Under the pieces are notes generated by a model, which searched no databases, had not been told where the DNA came from, and was given only the letters and a program-made list of their open reading frames with translations. Position numbers and translations under genes: made by a program. A stretch of 64,000 nucleotides of DNA, taken from the IMG/VR virus record IMGVR_UViG_3300015171_000001, positions 62,001 to 126,000 of that record; one strand, written 5' to 3'. Positions 1 to 9,500 of the stretch are shown here, in pieces (the stretch's first letter is position 1; every line of letters begins with the position of its first letter). Source of the DNA: a virus.

Positions 1-1200
1 TTTCCTATAGATACAAGAAATTCTAGATATGTAATTTCTGCTGAATTGTTTGATGTGAATAGTGACCACGTTCCTATAACATTAGAAACTACTCAAAATT
101 TTGACCCTCTTGGGGAATCATTATTTATGCCATCGGCAAGTATATCAGAATCTCCTAATTATGTAGTAAATGCAACAAATGCTAGTTTTCAAAGTTTAAC
201 AGTATATCCAGGATTAACAAATTTATCTAATTTAATTGTTCAAAATATTACTGCAAATGGACAAGTCACATTTAATAATCAAGTCTATATTCCAGGAGGA
301 AATGCATTATTTACATCAAGTTGGGCCAATAATTCTATAAATTCAATTTCTTCATCATATAGTAGTGTTTCATCTTACACATTAAATTCAATTTCTTCAT
401 CATATGCATCAAGTTCTACTTTTTCAAATACCGCATCATTTTTATTAGGAACAATTGCATCTGCATCATATGCCACAACGTCTTCTTATTCTAATAATAC
501 AATTTCATCATCATTTGCATCTAATTCAAATTTTTCAAATACAGCATCTTATGCTTTAAATTCTGGCATTAGCATAATTGCTAGGTCATTCACTTCATCT
601 GTTACTTATATACCAACTACAGGGACGCGTTATGCTATTATAGAGGGCGTTGGTGGTGGTGGTGGGTCAGCAGGATCTCCTTCTACAAATTCAACAACAA
701 TAGTAGTCGGTGGTGGTGCTGGAGGAGGTGCTTATTTTAGAAAAGTAGCAACCTCTGCAGAATTAATTTCTGGAGCAGTTATAGTTATTGGAAATGCTGG
801 ATCGCCAGGTTCTAGTGGAGGCGGTGTGGGTGGTAATGGAGGAAATACAGTTATTACATACAGTTCTGTCACTCTTACAGCGGGAGGTGGGCAAGGTGGT
901 AGTTATAACAGCATTTCGGTAAACTGGGCTGCAATAGCAGGAAGTCAAGGAGGAGTTGCTACTGGCGGAGATGATAATTTTTCTGGAGGAGTTGGTGGAA
1001 CTGGTGCTGGATATGGAAATCAAGATTCTGGATACGGTGGAAATGGAGGAAGTAGTTTCTTTAGTGGTGGTTCTACAAGCGCAGAACCTGGAAATGGGTA
1101 TGGATCTGGTGCTGGTGGATTATTTATTGGGGTTAGTGGTGCAGCCACTCCTGGACTTATTGGGGGCATTGGTTATGTACGAATTACCGAATTCTTATAA
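1..1200 (+). CDS. Tail-fibre adhesin with glycine-rich tip, 5' partial
   Basis: The reading frame is open from base 1, so the true start lies upstream of the window. The visible 399 residues fall into two parts. The first has Ser/Ala-rich repeats of the SSSYASSST / NTASYALN kind, which also fill the fibre genes at 27.4, 33.9 and 35.6 kb. The second, after about window residue 215, is a glycine-rich domain with runs such as GGGGGSAGS, GGGGAGGGAYFRK and GNGGNT. Glycine-rich domains of this type form the receptor-binding tips of many phage fibres. I infer a distal fibre or adhesin that contacts the host surface. The partner protein and receptor cannot be read from the sequence. The domain assignment rests on composition and pattern, not on a database match. 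Confidence 0.7.
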   Translation, partial: FPIDTRNSRYVISAELFDVNSDHVPITLETTQNFDPLGESLFMPSASISESPNYVVNATNASFQSLTVYPGLTNLSNLIVQNITANGQVTFNNQVYIPGGNALFTSSWANNSINSISSSYSSVSSYTLNSISSSYASSSTFSNTASFLLGTIASASYATTSSYSNNTISSSFASNSNFSNTASYALNSGISIIARSFTSSVTYIPTTGTRYAIIEGVGGGGGSAGSPSTNSTTIVVGGGAGGGAYFRKVATSAELISGAVIVIGNAGSPGSSGGGVGGNGGNTVITYSSVTLTAGGGQGGSYNSISVNWAAIAGSQGGVATGGDDNFSGGVGGTGAGYGNQDSGYGGNGGSSFFSGGSTSAEPGNGYGSGAGGLFIGVSGAATPGLIGGIGYVRITEFL

Positions 1201-1233
1201 TAAAAAGTGGAATGTAATATATCAATAGTTAAT

Positions 1234-1243
1234 TATATTTATA
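1234..1243 (+). promoter_or_regulatory. TATATTTATA upstream element
   Basis: This is an exact copy of a 10-base element that recurs before many genes in this window. It lies 4 bases before the ATG at 1248. If it acts as a -10 type promoter box, transcription would start at or next to the start codon. Function is inferred from recurrence only. Confidence 0.5.
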
Positions 1244-1247
1244 ATAT

Positions 1248-1847
1248 ATGAAAATCAAAATTTCAGAATTAAAATCAATAATACGTGAATGTATTAATGA
1301 GGAAAAACAAGTTTTATACGAAGCAATGACATATGATCAATTAGTACATGCGACTAAATCCAATTGGCCTACTAGATTTGAAAATACAAAAAATGTAATA
1401 ACAGTTCCTCCAAAATTAGTTGTTTTAAAAAGTGGAAATGTTGATTTGCAATTCAATTATAGATCAACAACATCAAAAAGTGGAAATTCTCACTTGGGGC
1501 AAATTATTTTCTTTCCAAATAAAATGAGTGCAATAAATAAATTTGGTAATTGGTGGAAGAAAATAAAAGATCAATTTAATAGATTTATTGGAAAGTCTGT
1601 TCCTCCAAATGTATTAAATAATGATGATTTGAGAAAAATGAATTGTAAATGCACTTGTGATTGCGAAGATTTTTTATATAGAATGGAAGTTGCCAATCAT
1701 AAGAAAGATGCTTCTGATATTAAATATAGCAATGGAAAAGATCCTATAATAAGAAACCCCCAAATGAGACCAGGATTATGTAAACATCTATTGGGAACTT
1801 TAAAATATCTTATAAACAAAAAACCATTAGAATCTGAAATAGATTAA
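1248..1847 (+). CDS. SWIM zinc-finger-like protein with capsid-targeting-like leader
   Basis: This 199-residue protein begins with the recurrent leader MKIKISELKSIIRECINE, ending in an I-N-E site at residue 18. The C-terminal third has closely spaced cysteines (C133, C135, C137, C139; the last two as CDCEDF) followed by C178-K-H180. This resembles a SWIM zinc finger, C-x-C...C-x-H, a nucleic-acid or protein binding fold. The next gene starts 1 base after its stop and carries the same type of leader. No catalytic motif is visible. I infer an internal head protein that is packaged and processed; its role after that is unknown. Confidence 0.55.
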   Translation: MKIKISELKSIIRECINEEKQVLYEAMTYDQLVHATKSNWPTRFENTKNVITVPPKLVVLKSGNVDLQFNYRSTTSKSGNSHLGQIIFFPNKMSAINKFGNWWKKIKDQFNRFIGKSVPPNVLNNDDLRKMNCKCTCDCEDFLYRMEVANHKKDASDIKYSNGKDPIIRNPQMRPGLCKHLLGTLKYLINKKPLESEID

Positions 1848-1848
1848 T

Positions 1849-2454
1849 ATGAAACTTTCAAAATTAAAAACATTAATAAAAGAATGTATATTGGAAATTA
1901 AAGATTCCCAAAGTAATGTGGAATTATTTAAGAAAAAATATAATATATCTGATAATGACGAAATTTATGATTTATTTAAAAGATTTAATAAAAATCTTCC
2001 TAGATTAACAAACAAAGATATTTTCAAATATTCTTCTTTAAATGATCTTACCTCGGCATTAAATAATACTGAATCAACTATTAGTAAAACACAAAGCAAA
2101 ATAAATATTTCAAAAAATGAAGTTGAAAAAATATTTGATAATGAAGAATGTTTAGTTATTAAACCATTAACTCATAACGCAATTATGAAATATGGAAGTG
2201 GGACAAAATGGTGCATTACTAGTGAAGATGGTGAGCATTATAAACAATATTTGGATCTTGGAATCACTTTTTATTTTATATTATGCAAAAAACTTCTGAC
2301 CACTGATCATTTATATAAAATATGCGTTATTGTTTATCCAAATGATATGCGTAAATATAGAAATTCCTTGGATCAAATTATTGATTTTAATAAAATTTCT
2401 TTTCTAAATTTATCAGAATCAATTTTTAAATCAACTCCACATAAATTACAATAA
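1849..2454 (+). CDS. Unknown protein with leader and GTKWCI motif
   Basis: This 201-residue protein starts with the leader MKLSKLKTLIKECILE, whose I-L-E site is at residue 16. The middle is lysine-rich and probably helical. Around residues 115-145 it has YGSGTKWCIT followed by YLDLGITFYFILCKK. I have seen G-TKWC segments followed by a FYFI strand in other uncharacterised phage proteins, but no function is established that I know of. It is coupled to the preceding leader gene. By leader and position I infer a packaged or head-associated protein. Confidence 0.5.
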   Translation: MKLSKLKTLIKECILEIKDSQSNVELFKKKYNISDNDEIYDLFKRFNKNLPRLTNKDIFKYSSLNDLTSALNNTESTISKTQSKINISKNEVEKIFDNEECLVIKPLTHNAIMKYGSGTKWCITSEDGEHYKQYLDLGITFYFILCKKLLTTDHLYKICVIVYPNDMRKYRNSLDQIIDFNKISFLNLSESIFKSTPHKLQ

Positions 2455-2492
2455 TGCATTTTATTATAATTTCGTATTGATATATAATCTAT

Positions 2493-3104
2493 ATGTCGAT
2501 TAAATATAAAGATTTCTTAAAAGTTGCCGCCAATGATTTTTCTTGTTTTGCACCAAAAGTAGGATGGACTCCAAAAAAAGGAAAAAGAAAAGTTGGAGAT
2601 ATTTGGGAAGATAGAGGTGGAAGAAAGTGGATTCAAAAAAATGGATATGTCGCATCTTATAATGAACAAGCAGACTCTATAAGAGAACAATTAAAAAAAC
2701 TGTGCGGTGTATGTAAAAAAAATATAGATTATGGTTCTAGAAATGATGTCGCAATTTATAAAAGTACTGGTAATTGTTTTGATTGTCAAATTGAATATGA
2801 AACAAAATTGAGATTTGAAGGGAAATATCCATATTATGAGAAAAAAAAGATGACCCAAAATGAATTATCTGAATATTCTGAATTTAAACAAAAAATTAGA
2901 GAAGGATATTATTCCATAAAAAAGAAAGAAGAAAATGTTTTTTATGATATTACCGGCCTAGATAATACATTGTTAAATGAAGACAAATGGTCAACTGTTG
3001 ATTCACAAGCATTAAAAAAGAGTTACATAGAAGATTATAAAATTGTTTGTAAACATATGTATAAATTAAAGAAATACATAAAAGAGTTAGATAAACATTT
3101 GTAA
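2493..3104 (+). CDS. Cys-rich protein immediately upstream of the terminase
   Basis: This is a 203-residue basic protein. It has two CxxC pairs (CGVCKK near residue 71 and CFDCQ near residue 97), which suggests a zinc ribbon, preceded by VGDIWEDRGGRKWIQKNGY and followed by a lysine-rich helical region. Its stop is one base before the terminase ATG, so the two are probably co-translated. In T4-type phages the small terminase subunit (gp16) sits next to gp17, so this could play that DNA-recognition role. I see no sequence proof of that, and a separate DNA-binding function is equally possible. Confidence 0.45.
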   Translation: MSIKYKDFLKVAANDFSCFAPKVGWTPKKGKRKVGDIWEDRGGRKWIQKNGYVASYNEQADSIREQLKKLCGVCKKNIDYGSRNDVAIYKSTGNCFDCQIEYETKLRFEGKYPYYEKKKMTQNELSEYSEFKQKIREGYYSIKKKEENVFYDITGLDNTLLNEDKWSTVDSQALKKSYIEDYKIVCKHMYKLKKYIKELDKHL

Positions 3105-3105
3105 T

Positions 3106-6100
3106 ATGAGTTCACATGAACAAGCAATTAAAAATAAAATTAAGGAAGAGTATAGACTGTGTGCTCAAGATCCAATTTATTTCATAAAAAAATACGTTAA
3201 AATAGAACATCCTGGAAAAGGTGTTATCCCATTTGAACTTTTCCCATTTCAAGAAGATGTCCTAAATCAATTTAGAGGTCATAATAAAAATATCGTCTTA
3301 AAAGCAAGACAAATGGGTATATCCACAGTTACTGCCGCTTATTGTTTGTGGTTGATGGTTTTCTTTGATAATAAAAAAATTGTTTGTTTGGCTACAAAAC
3401 AAGATACCGCTAAAGAAATTGTTACCCGTTGTAAATTTGGTTATGAACATTTGCCAAGTTGGTTGAGACCACTTGCTATTGAAAATAATAAACTTTCATT
3501 GGAATTAAAAACTGGTGGGAGAATTGCTGCTGAAACTGCTGCTATTGACTCTGCCAGAGGTAAGGCTCTATCTTTATTAATATTAGATGAAGTTGCATCT
3601 ATGAAGGATGCTGATGAAATATGGACTGCTGCGCAGAGTGCAACGACCCATGGTGGAGGCAGAGCAATATTAATTTCTTGTGTTACCAAAGATACATATG
3701 TTTTTACAAACCAAGGAATAAAACAAGTTAATGATTTTATAAAACACAAAAATATTGGAGGATATAATATTGAAAATTATTCAATATTGGGAAAATCTAA
3801 ACAAAGGACCGGAAATTTGTTCAAAAATAATGGAATTTGCGATACTATAAAAATAAAAACAAAATTTTCTGAGTTAGAAGGAAGTTCTGAGCATAAATTA
3901 TGGGCTTATAAAAAATCGGAACTTAAATTTGGGTGGTATAAATTAAAAGATTTGTCTTTAGAGGATTTTGTTTCAATACAATATGGAATGAACATTTGGG
4001 GGGGGAATGATTTATTAGATTATAAAACAACAAACAGAATTTATAATAAAAATAATTATCATTTCGACAAAATTACTCCCGCTTTAGCATATTTTTTTGG
4101 ATTATATATCTCAGAAGGATATATTAGTAAATCTTGCAATAAGGAAGGAAAATCAACAAGTGCTCGTATACACATATCTTGTGGAGATCCAGAAATTAAA
4201 TGGTGTTTTGAAAAATTAAATATAAAATACCACGTTAGAAATAATTTACAATATACTATAAACTCGAAAAATTTATTAGAATTATTTGAATATGTAGGAT
4301 TTGATATATCAAGAAGAGCGCAAAATAAAATAATTCCCAAAAGATTATTAGAAATGAGCAGAGAAAATATGATATATTTGTTACGAGGGATTTTTGATGG
4401 TGATGGAACTGCTTCAAAAGGTAATGTGTCGATTACATCAACATCTTCTATATTAATTGATCAATTACGAATAATTTTAAATAATTTTGGAATATTATCC
4501 TCCAGATATGTCCAAGACATAACTAAAAAAAATTTAGTTAATAAAAAAAATATTAATCCAAGTAATTTGCACATTAAAGGAAATTATGATAGTCATATAT
4601 TAGAAATTTATGGAAAAAATGCTTTGCAATATTTTAATGAAATTGGTTTTTGTCTAACAAGAAAACAGAATAAAAAAGAATTATTATTAGCACATAATTT
4701 AAATAGATCTTCTACTTCCGACATTATTCCAAATTCTGTTAAACTTGTTAAAGAATTAGTGAGAGTTTCTAATAAAACTACCACTTTTATTTATAAAAAT
4801 AACGATATATTTTTAAATTGTATATGCAACAATATAACAAAATATAAAACAAACAATGTATCAAGAGAACTTGTTTTGAAATTATACGACTTATTTGGAA
4901 AAAATTTATCTATAGAAAATAAAATCGAATATGATAAAATATTGTCCAGTAATTTGTGTTGGGTTAAAATAGATAAAATATTATATGATAGAAAAGAAAC
5001 ATATGATTTTTCTTTGCCGGAAAATGATGACGATTTTTGGTGTCACTCAATAATATATAATGGATTTTTAGGACATCAAACTCCAAAAGGTATAGGCAAT
5101 TTTTATCACAAAATGTGGGTAGACGCAGAAAATGGGGAAAATGGTTTTAATGCAATTAGATTACATTGGAGATTGCATCCAGAATATGATCAGACTTGGA
5201 GAGATGAACAAACAAAAACTCTTGGAGAAAAGGCGGCAAATCAGGAGTGCGAAGGAATATTTTTAGGAACTGGACATACTGTTATAGATGAACAATTTTT
5301 AAAACATTATAGAGAAAATGTAGTAAAAGAACCTATTTCCAAAACACAAGTTGGAGAATCTTTATGGACTTGGAAATATGCAAATTATAGTAAACAATAT
5401 TTAGTATCTGCTGACGTGGCAAGAGGAGATGGAAACGATTTTTCGGCAGCACAAATAATAGATTTAGATAATTTGGAACAAGTTGCTGAATTTAAAGGAA
5501 AAATGCCACCAAAAGAATTTGGAGCATTTTGTATAGGATTGGCAAGTCAATATAATAATGCGGTATTGGTAATAGAAAATAATAGCTTCGGCCATACAAC
5601 AATACAAGAATGCATAGACAGAGAATATCCTAATTTATTTTATTCAACAAATGATTTGCAATTTGTGGATGTTGAAAGAAATATATCAAATAAATTAAAT
5701 AGAGATGATAAAAGATTAATTCCAGGACATACTACAACATCTAAAAATAGAGTTCCAATGATTTCTAAATTGGAAATGGCAATGAGAGAAAAATCAATCA
5801 TAATAAATTCTCAGAGAACTATAGATGAATTGACTACTTTTATTTGGAATAATGGAAAACCAGAAGCTATGCGCTCTTATAATGACGACTTAATCATGTC
5901 ATTGTGTATAGCACTATGGATTAGAGACACAGCGATAAGACTTAAAGTAGAAAAAATTTCCCTTCAAAAAGAATTATTATTACATATGGGGAAAACTAAA
6001 CTTAATAACGAAAGACCTAGACAAGATAATTATAGTACCGCAGATAAAACTACTTCGGGAACACAAATATATAGTATCGGCGTTATGAATAAAAAAGAAA

Positions 6101-6159
6101 ATCCATATATCTATAAAATGGGAAATGGACATACAGAAGATTTTAAGTGGTTATTATAA
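3106..6159 (+). CDS. Terminase large subunit (gp17-like) interrupted by an intein
   Basis: This is the ATPase-nuclease motor that packages DNA into the prohead. The 1017-residue precursor becomes about 550 residues after loss of the intein (residues 192-658), close to the usual family size. The ATPase domain has KARQMGISTVTA at residues 66-77, a deviant Walker A in the place of T4 SRQLGKT, and Walker B LLIL-D161-E162. The exteins join as RAILIS/TPKGIGNFYHKMW, restoring the conserved coupling motif of terminases. The C-terminal RNase H-like nuclease shows SADVARGDG (D770), VIENNSFG (E824) and YNDDLIMS (D927/D928), the expected acidic triad. The gene follows a small Cys-rich gene by 1 base and precedes a short leader gene and the portal. 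Confidence 0.93.
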   Translation: MSSHEQAIKNKIKEEYRLCAQDPIYFIKKYVKIEHPGKGVIPFELFPFQEDVLNQFRGHNKNIVLKARQMGISTVTAAYCLWLMVFFDNKKIVCLATKQDTAKEIVTRCKFGYEHLPSWLRPLAIENNKLSLELKTGGRIAAETAAIDSARGKALSLLILDEVASMKDADEIWTAAQSATTHGGGRAILISCVTKDTYVFTNQGIKQVNDFIKHKNIGGYNIENYSILGKSKQRTGNLFKNNGICDTIKIKTKFSELEGSSEHKLWAYKKSELKFGWYKLKDLSLEDFVSIQYGMNIWGGNDLLDYKTTNRIYNKNNYHFDKITPALAYFFGLYISEGYISKSCNKEGKSTSARIHISCGDPEIKWCFEKLNIKYHVRNNLQYTINSKNLLELFEYVGFDISRRAQNKIIPKRLLEMSRENMIYLLRGIFDGDGTASKGNVSITSTSSILIDQLRIILNNFGILSSRYVQDITKKNLVNKKNINPSNLHIKGNYDSHILEIYGKNALQYFNEIGFCLTRKQNKKELLLAHNLNRSSTSDIIPNSVKLVKELVRVSNKTTTFIYKNNDIFLNCICNNITKYKTNNVSRELVLKLYDLFGKNLSIENKIEYDKILSSNLCWVKIDKILYDRKETYDFSLPENDDDFWCHSIIYNGFLGHQTPKGIGNFYHKMWVDAENGENGFNAIRLHWRLHPEYDQTWRDEQTKTLGEKAANQECEGIFLGTGHTVIDEQFLKHYRENVVKEPISKTQVGESLWTWKYANYSKQYLVSADVARGDGNDFSAAQIIDLDNLEQVAEFKGKMPPKEFGAFCIGLASQYNNAVLVIENNSFGHTTIQECIDREYPNLFYSTNDLQFVDVERNISNKLNRDDKRLIPGHTTTSKNRVPMISKLEMAMREKSIIINSQRTIDELTTFIWNNGKPEAMRSYNDDLIMSLCIALWIRDTAIRLKVEKISLQKELLLHMGKTKLNNERPRQDNYSTADKTTSGTQIYSIGVMNKKENPYIYKMGNGHTEDFKWLL
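3679..5079 (+). other. Intein with LAGLIDADG endonuclease in the terminase
   Basis: This is a 467-residue in-frame insertion, precursor residues 192-658. It starts with Cys in CVTKDTYVFTNQG and ends in GFLGHQ, followed by Thr659 as the +1 nucleophile. Removing it gives the uninterrupted motif ILISTPKG. Two LAGLIDADG-type helices are visible, FFGLYISEGYIS and LLRGIFDGDGTASKG, so the homing endonuclease is probably intact. Splicing residues are all plausible: Cys1, penultimate His, terminal Gln. It sits in the conserved ATPase coupling motif, a site typical for phage inteins. Confidence 0.9.
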
Positions 6160-6194
6160 AGGTTTTACAAAAAATTTCTCGATATATATACTAC

Positions 6195-6584
6195 ATGTCT
6201 ATTTTTCAATTAAAAAAACTAATTAATGAACAACTTTCCCTCTTATCTGAGGACTTTGATCCAAATACCTACGCAGCTAATGAAAAATCTGCATCAGATC
6301 AAAAAACACAAAGAGCATCAGATATAAATAAAAAATTGGCAACTGAAAAAGATCCTCTAAATAAATTAAAATTACAAAAGGCTTACGCTCTTGCGATGAG
6401 TGATAAGTCAGAAGCAGATTCTAAATTTAATAAAAAATTGTCAGAAGGTTATAAAAAATCAGCATCAGATACAGATAATCAAATAAAAATGTATAATATC
6501 AAATTGCAACAACAAAAAAATAATCCCCAAAATAATAGCCCCGATAATCAACCAAATCAAAATAATAACAATCCAAATTCATAA
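6195..6584 (+). CDS. Small Lys/Asn-rich protein with leader
   Basis: This 129-residue protein starts at ATG 6195; an upstream in-frame start would overlap the terminase end and add residues with no leader character. The N-terminus, MSIFQLKKLINEQLSLLSE, fits the leader pattern with an L-S-E site at residue 19. The rest is hydrophilic, with three similar KSASD/KSEAD segments, predicted helical, and ends in a low-complexity Asn/Gln/Pro tail. It lies between terminase and portal, where T4-type phages keep head-assembly genes. I infer a prohead core or internal protein. Confidence 0.5.
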   Translation: MSIFQLKKLINEQLSLLSEDFDPNTYAANEKSASDQKTQRASDINKKLATEKDPLNKLKLQKAYALAMSDKSEADSKFNKKLSEGYKKSASDTDNQIKMYNIKLQQQKNNPQNNSPDNQPNQNNNNPNS

Positions 6585-6587
6585 GTT

Positions 6588-9500
6588 ATGGCAGAAAAAT
6601 CAATATTCGCAGCACTTAAAAAAATATTCTCAAATGATGTCATCGTTCGTAATGTCGGTGGTAAAAAATTAAAAATAGTAGATCCTTCTAATGTTCAATA
6701 TGCTCCAGATGCTAATTCATTAAAAGATCGTTTTAATAGATTAAGATCTTCTAATTACGGAATATATTCTAGAGATATGATCATGTCATATCAATCAGCT
6801 AGAATTGAACTTTTTCGTGATTATGATTGTGTTTCTGGAGATACAATTATTCCTCTTCCTGATGGAACTAAACCAACTATAAAGGAACTGGCGGAGAAAT
6901 ATAAATATTTGCCACAAGAAAAATTTTATGTGTATTCATATGATCACGAAACAGATTCTATTAAATTAGGAAATGCTTTTCATCCCAGATCTAAAGGAAT
7001 TAAGCCAACATTCAAAGTAATATTAGATAATGATGAACATATTATTGGAACAGAAGATCATTTATTTCTTTGTAAAAATGGAGAATATAAAAAATTAAAA
7101 GAGTTAACAACAGGAGAATCTTTAATGCCATTTTATCAAAAAGATTTTTATGATAAAGGATATAGACATTTATACAATTTTTCTAAAGGATGGCAACCAG
7201 AACATAATGTTGTAGCAGAACAATTTTATAATAGACCCGTTTCAGAAAATGAAGTTGTACATCACAAAAATTTTAAACCATTTTGTAATTTTCCAGAAAA
7301 TTTGCAAATAATGGATAAAAAAGCTCATAGACAATTTCACATGGATCTAAATAATAAAAAAATATGGAGCCCAGAAAATTATGAAAAGCAATGCGAAATT
7401 ATAAGAGAAGCTGTTAAAAAAAGACCCATTTATTCTTGGAATGGAAAAAGAAAAGGAGAAAATAATCCCTTTTTTGGCAAAAAACATTCCGAAAATAGTA
7501 ATTTGATTAGATCTAAAAAATTAAAAGAATTTTCAAAAACCAGAAATTATACTTCAGAAAAAAATCCAAATTTTAATTCTAATATAACATTTGATTTAAT
7601 AAAAAACTTTTGTATTGATTTTTATAAAAATAACGGGGAATTTATAACAAGAAAAGAAATTAGAAAAGAATTGTCTTGCGATGAATCTATCATAACAAAT
7701 AGATTGAAAAATAACAATTATGATTGGAACAAATTTAAAAAAGAAATAATTTATACATTAAATCACAAAGTAAAATCAATTGAATATTATGGAGAAATTG
7801 AAGTATTTGATATTTCTGTTGAAAAGTATAACAACTTCGCTACCAACAACTTATTCTTACATAATTGTATGGACCTCGATCCAATCTTGGCGGCGGCACT
7901 AGATATATTTTCGGACGAAAGTCTAACAGAAAATGAATTTGGAAAAATTCTTTCTATTAAATCAGATGATGAGAATATTAAAGATATTCTTCATAATTTA
8001 TTTTATGATATTTTAAATATTGAATTTAATTTGTGGAGTTGGGTTAGAAATATGGTTAAGATGGGAGATTTTTTCTTAAAACTTGATATATCGAGTGAAT
8101 ATGGTGTCTTCATGGTTCACCCATTAAGTTCATATGAAGTTAGCCGAATAGAAACTATTGATGATAACGGAAATATCGTTTATAAGTTTAGACATGATGG
8201 TTCTAGAGGTCAGGGTGAGTTGGAAAATTATGAAGTGGCACATTTTAGATTACTTTCTGACACAAATTTTTTGCCTTATGGACGATCTATGTTAGAGGGC
8301 GCAAGAAGAACATGGAAACAACTTTGTTTACATTCTAATTCAAACATATGGACATCCAATGGATATAAAAAGATAAAAGACATAGAAATTGGAGATATTG
8401 TTTATTCATATGATTATAAAACATGCAAAACAATTCCAACTAAAGTCAAAAATTGTTTAAAAACAGGAAACAAAAAAACATACAAATTAAAAACAAGAAC
8501 TAGAGAATTAATATTAACAGGAGAACATCCGGTTTTAGTTAAGGATGTAGAAAATAATTATTCTTATAAAAAAGCAAAAGAATTAACAAAAAAAGACTAT
8601 ATTATTATTCCTACTATTGAAGATAATTTTGAGGAAAATAAAAAAATATTAATAAATAATACAAATTATTGTGTTAAATTAAATGATTTGGGAATAAATT
8701 ATGTTAAAAATACTATAAATTCCGTAGGAATTATTAAAAGAATTAAAGATTTAAATGTAAACCACAACTTTAAACAAATCCATGCATTTTTACAAGGAGA
8801 TAAAACATTACCTATAATTATTTTTAATAAAATAAAAGAAGAATTTAAAATAAATTATTCTCATATAAATTATCATATTGTTGGAAGTAAAAGAAATAGT
8901 ATATTAAATAAAGATTTTAATTTCGTCTTAACTAAAGAATTTGTTAGATTTTTTGGATTTATGTTAGGAGATGGTTGGACAAAAAATAATAATGTTTCAT
9001 TTGCAAGAGGAATTTATGATAATAAAAATGATTTTTATACAAATATATTAAAAAACTATTGTGAATCGGTCACAGTAAAAATCGGAACAAAGACAAGACC
9101 AAATTATCCAGGAAGTGTTAATGGATATTCAAAAGAATTATCTCATATATTTAATGAACTAGGATTCAAAACTGGATTTCAAAATAAAGAAATTCCTAAT
9201 TGGGTTTGGAATTTAAGCAAAGAACACAAAAAAGAATTTATAAAAGGGTTATTTGATGCCGATGGTTCTTGGAAGTGGGGTATTATTGGATTATCAAATG
9301 AAAAATTAATAACTCAATATAAAATATTATGTCAACAAACAGGCATAATGTGTAATGAAGTTAAATTGTGTGGCAATCGATCCGAACCAAAAACAGACAA
9401 ATTTGGGGTGACTAGGCAACCAACTTATAAATTATATGTTAATTTTAATAATGAATTTAATTTAGATTTTCAAAAAGTTTGTAGTGTGGATGAGTTTGAA

